The notes below the pieces were generated by a model. The model was not told the DNA's origin and did not search any database. It saw only the letters and a program-made list of their open reading frames with translations. Below, one piece after another: positions 6,949 to 9,105 of a DNA stretch of 9,105 nucleotides. Where the stretch lies: positions 1 to 9,105 of the forward strand of contig CALISH010000031.1 of assembly GCA_938041275.1 (NCBI GenBank). Direction: 5' to 3'. The translations under genes were made by a program, and so were the position numbers. Source of the DNA: an uncultured Solobacterium sp. Its GTDB lineage: Bacteria > Bacillota_I > Bacilli_A > Erysipelotrichales > Erysipelotrichaceae. Within the stretch, counting starts at the first letter, position 1. Every line of letters starts with the position of its first letter.

Positions 6949-7724
6949 AAAAATTCACACTACCAATTGAACCTTTACACCAAAGCCCTCGCAAAGTTTG
7001 GGTATATCTTCCAGATAGTTATGATACAAGCAAAAAGAAGTATCCTGTTTTATATATGTTTGATGGTCATAACCTCTTCTACAATAAAACAGCTACCTAT
7101 GGTAAATGCTGGGGTATTAAAAAGTACTTAGACAAGCAGAAACTAGATATCGTTATCATCGGTCAGGATTGTAATCATATCGGTGATGAGCGCCTCGATG
7201 AATACTGCCCATTCACCGCAGAAAAGACTTTCGCAGGAATTCAAATTCAATCCTGCGGACAGATTACTGGTAAATGGTTTATCGAAACACTCTTACCATA
7301 TTGTCAAAAGCGTTATCGCATTCATACAGACCGCAAACATGTAGGTATTGCCGGTTCTTCCATGGGTGGAATCATGTCCGAGTTTATGATCAGTGAGTAT
7401 AATGATTATTTCTCAAAAGCAGGTTGTGTATCCCCTGCCAACATCTTCAACTATCATGTGTTATGTAATCACATTCAAAAGAAGAAATTTAAAGAAACTC
7501 GTGTTTATCTAGATTTTGGTTCAGATGAAGAGCGCACAAAGAAAGGCCTTGTAAGAGAGTTAGATATGTTATTAAATATCAATCATCTCTTTACCCAAGG
7601 TGGTTGCGTTACTTATCCAAATCTTGTAGTAAATGGTACACATAGTGAAGAATCTTGGGAAGGCATTTTCCCTATCATGTTAGAATTCTTATTCCCAGAA
7701 TTATACAAAAAGAAGAAGTCATAA
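6936..7724 (+). CDS. Putative cytosolic esterase, alpha/beta-hydrolase fold (esterase D / enterochelin-esterase-like family)
   Basis: A 262-residue protein of the putative-esterase family (the PF00756 type, which includes esterase D, IroE-like siderophore esterases and many unassigned enzymes). The N-terminal beta strands include 'RKVWVYLPDSYD' and 'YPVLYMFDGHNLF' (36-48). The nucleophile elbow is 'GSSMGG' (140-145) with Ser142. The likely acid is Asp197 in 'DFGSDEE', and the likely histidine is His236 in 'GTHSEESW'. No signal peptide or membrane segment is seen, so it should act in the cytosol. Its substrate cannot be read from the sequence. It overlaps plsY by 13 bases with only a weak upstream purine stretch (GATGGG), so translation is probably coupled to plsY. 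The C-terminus 'LFPELYKKKKS' looks natural, but it lies directly at the breakpoint described here, so the last few residues may not be the original ones. Confidence 0.85.
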   Translation: MGKIEKFTLPIEPLHQSPRKVWVYLPDSYDTSKKKYPVLYMFDGHNLFYNKTATYGKCWGIKKYLDKQKLDIVIIGQDCNHIGDERLDEYCPFTAEKTFAGIQIQSCGQITGKWFIETLLPYCQKRYRIHTDRKHVGIAGSSMGGIMSEFMISEYNDYFSKAGCVSPANIFNYHVLCNHIQKKKFKETRVYLDFGSDEERTKKGLVRELDMLLNINHLFTQGGCVTYPNLVVNGTHSEESWEGIFPIMLEFLFPELYKKKKS

Positions 7725-7730
7725 AAAAGC
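7700..7730. other. Breakpoint between two compositionally distinct DNA segments
   Basis: Up to this purine-rich stretch (around caaaaagaagaagtcat) the plus strand codes for the esterase. After it a GatD-like frame continues in another phase without its N-terminal third. Arginine codons switch from CGN (6 of 6 in plsY, 7 of 8 in the esterase) to AGA (9 of 9 in the GatD-like part, 11 of 12 in visible tyrS). No terminator, promoter or mobile-element end is seen. The exact join cannot be placed to the base, because the AAG/AAA run is compatible with both sides. Confidence 0.75.
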
Positions 7731-8251
7731 TAGAACCATATAAAGCCAGATTAGAAGAATTAATAAATAAAAATACAGTAATGTTGTTCACAGGAAATGC
7801 ATTTGAAATACTAGGAAAATACATTGAAAATGAAGACGGAAGCAAAGTTCAAGGATTAGGCATAATGGATCTATATTCAAAAAGAGATATGATGCATAGA
7901 TATAGCAAAATGTATTTAGGCGAAATGGAAATTGAAAAAGGCAGAAAAACCAAAATTTTAGGATTTAAAGCACAATTCAGTATGACTTATGGAGATAATC
8001 AAGAATATTATGCATTTGAAACAATTAGAGGTGACGGAATAAATAAAGAAAGTAAGTTCGAAGGAATCAGATTAAACAATTGCTTTGGAACATACATTCT
8101 AGGCCCAATTCTAGTAAACAACCCATTTTTTGCAAAATACATATTAAGATTATTAAATGTCAAAGACACAATAGCATTTGAAGATATTGCAATAGAAAAT
8201 TACCAAAGAAGATTAGAGGAATTTGAAAATCCAGCAACAAAATATGAATAA
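7706..8251 (+). CDS. 5'-truncated GatD-like (class I glutamine amidotransferase-type) protein lacking catalytic residues
   Basis: The visible part resembles the C-terminal two thirds of GatD, the amidotransferase partner of MurT that amidates lipid II in Gram-positives. Matching landmarks are 'EILGKYIENEDGSKVQGLGIMDLYS' broken over 7805-7879 (GatD: LLGKYY...G..IEGLGILDFYT) and 'EGIRLNNCFGTYILGPILVNNP' over 8060-8125 (GatD: EGIHYKN..GTYLHGPILPKNP). The nucleophile motif CGGYQ reads G-N-A-F-E, so Cys is replaced by Gly (7793-7795). The catalytic His of TYLHGP is Leu (8099-8101), and the GFENHxGR segment reads 'GFKAQFSM'. The frame can be extended back to a TTG at 7655, but that stretch is the esterase gene read out of phase. 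Homology begins around 7706-7724, so roughly 75 N-terminal residues are missing. No start codon with a ribosome site is visible. I cannot name its function. Confidence 0.65.
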   Translation, partial: QKEEVIKKLEPYKARLEELINKNTVMLFTGNAFEILGKYIENEDGSKVQGLGIMDLYSKRDMMHRYSKMYLGEMEIEKGRKTKILGFKAQFSMTYGDNQEYYAFETIRGDGINKESKFEGIRLNNCFGTYILGPILVNNPFFAKYILRLLNVKDTIAFEDIAIENYQRRLEEFENPATKYE

Positions 8252-8257
8252 AGGAGA
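8251..8257 (+). promoter_or_regulatory. Shine-Dalgarno that sets the GTG start of tyrS
   Basis: AAGGAGA overlaps the last base of the upstream stop codon and lies 6 bases before GTG at 8264. An in-frame TTG at 8258 directly abuts it and is too close to be used. Confidence 0.85.
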
Positions 8258-8263
8258 TTGCAA

Positions 8264-9105
8264 GTGGAAAAAAATATATTTTTAGAATTAGAAGAAAGAG
8301 GAATTATTGAACAATTCATCGATAGAGAAAATTTAATAAAACACTTAGATGAAGGAAATGTACCATTCTACATTGGAATAGATCCAACAGCAGACAGCTT
8401 ACACATTGGGCATTATGTAGGATTAATGGTAGCTTCATACTTGCAAAAAGCTGGACACTCTCCATTAATCTTAATTGGTGGAGGAACAGCAGCCATCGGA
8501 GATCCATCAGGAAAAACTGATTTAAGAAGAATGATGTCACGTAAAGAAATGGACGAAAATGTTGAGAAAATCAAGAAACAAATAGCAAGATTCGTTAATT
8601 TTGAAGGTGAAAATGCAGCCAGAATCGTAAACAATGCAGACTGGTTATTAAATCTAAATTACATTGATTTCATGAGAGAAATAGGCTCAAAATTTTCAGT
8701 AAATAGAATGTTAGCAGCAGAATGTTACAAAACAAGATTAGAAACAGGTTTGACATTCTTTGAAATGGGATACATGTTATTACAATCTTATGATTTCTTA
8801 CATTTATACAATCAATATGGATGTAAACTAGAAATAGGTGGAAATGATCAATGGTCAAATATTATTGGAGGAGCTGAATTAATCAGAAAACTAGGACATG
8901 ATGATGCCTTCGCATTCACATTTAAACTTTTAACAACAAAAGAAGGTAAAAAAATGGGAAAAACAGAAAAAGGTGCATTATGGCTAGACAAAGATAAAAC
9001 TTCACCATACGAATTCTACCAATACTGGAGAAATGTAGCCGATTCAGACATTGAAAATGTTTTAAAAATGCTAACATATCTACCACTTGACGAAATAAAG
9101 GAATT
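8264..9105 (+). CDS. tyrS: Tyrosyl-tRNA synthetase (3' end outside the window)
   Basis: This class I aminoacyl-tRNA synthetase charges tRNA-Tyr. From GTG at 8264, 280 codons are visible and the frame is still open at the edge; the family is about 400-420 residues, so the S4-like C-terminal domain is missing. The ATP-binding signature is an exact HIGH (47-50) in 'DSLHIGHYVGL', and the KMSKS loop reads 'KKMGKTEKG' (229-237). Tyrosine-site residues known from the Geobacillus enzyme are present: Y36, D40, Y170, Q174, D177, D195 and Q196 ('IGGNDQWSNI'). It follows the GatD-like frame by 12 bases, so the two were probably cotranscribed in their source genome, and there is no room for a T-box leader directly upstream. 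Codon use (AGA for 11 of 12 arginines) differs strongly from plsY and the minus-strand genes and matches the GatD-like fragment. Confidence 0.96.
   Translation, partial: MEKNIFLELEERGIIEQFIDRENLIKHLDEGNVPFYIGIDPTADSLHIGHYVGLMVASYLQKAGHSPLILIGGGTAAIGDPSGKTDLRRMMSRKEMDENVEKIKKQIARFVNFEGENAARIVNNADWLLNLNYIDFMREIGSKFSVNRMLAAECYKTRLETGLTFFEMGYMLLQSYDFLHLYNQYGCKLEIGGNDQWSNIIGGAELIRKLGHDDAFAFTFKLLTTKEGKKMGKTEKGALWLDKDKTSPYEFYQYWRNVADSDIENVLKMLTYLPLDEIKE

Noticed and set aside
7655..7705. TTG start for the GatD-like frame
   Set aside because: This stretch is the esterase gene read out of phase, with no good ribosome site; family resemblance begins only downstream.
8316..8858. Minus-strand open frames opposite tyrS
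   Set aside because: They are antisense shadows of a clear TyrRS frame, with no supporting signals.

Overview
The window reads as two unlike pieces of Bacillota-type DNA joined near position 7.7 kb. The first piece (1 to about 7.7 kb) has moderate A+T content, mostly CGT/CGC arginine codons, and gene order typical of low-GC Gram-positives: topoisomerase IV genes divergent from plsY, with yqeH, yhbY and nadD/yqeK-type genes. An Erysipelotrichia or related lineage is plausible, but this is inferred from gene style only. The second piece (about 7.7 kb to the end) is more A-rich and uses almost only AGA for arginine, with many ATA and GGA codons, as in very A+T-rich Clostridia/Tissierellia-like genomes.

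Left arm, minus strand (6143 down to 1): parE, parC, yqeH, yhbY and the start of a gene joining a shrunken NadD-like domain to a YqeK-type HD domain. The genes overlap by 1 base, are separated by 2, then overlap by 4 and 4, so they look like one transcript with coupled translation. It would start from an extended -10 promoter just upstream of parE. The operon combines chromosome decatenation (ParE/ParC), 30S subunit assembly (YqeH), ribosome-associated RNA binding (YhbY) and probable nucleotide hydrolysis (HD domain).

Centre (6144-6321): a short divergent control region with two perfect small dyads and extended -10 elements. Right of it on the plus strand lie plsY (first acyl transfer to glycerol-3-phosphate) and, overlapping it by 13 bases, a cytosolic alpha/beta-hydrolase esterase.

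Right arm, plus strand (about 7706-9105): a 5'-truncated GatD-like amidotransferase fragment whose catalytic Cys and His are both replaced, followed after 12 bases by tyrS, which is cut by the window edge. The GatD-like reading frame emerges out of frame from the 3' end of the esterase gene, and its N-terminal third is missing. Together with the sharp codon-usage change, this marks a breakpoint: either an assembly chimera or a real illegitimate recombination event.

The most notable points are the breakpoint, the degenerate NadD-HD fusion, the apparently catalytically dead GatD-like protein, the parE-to-nadD/yqeK operon and the uncharacterised dyads in the divergent promoter region. I see no CRISPR array, tRNA, rRNA, insertion sequence or convincing new defence system.
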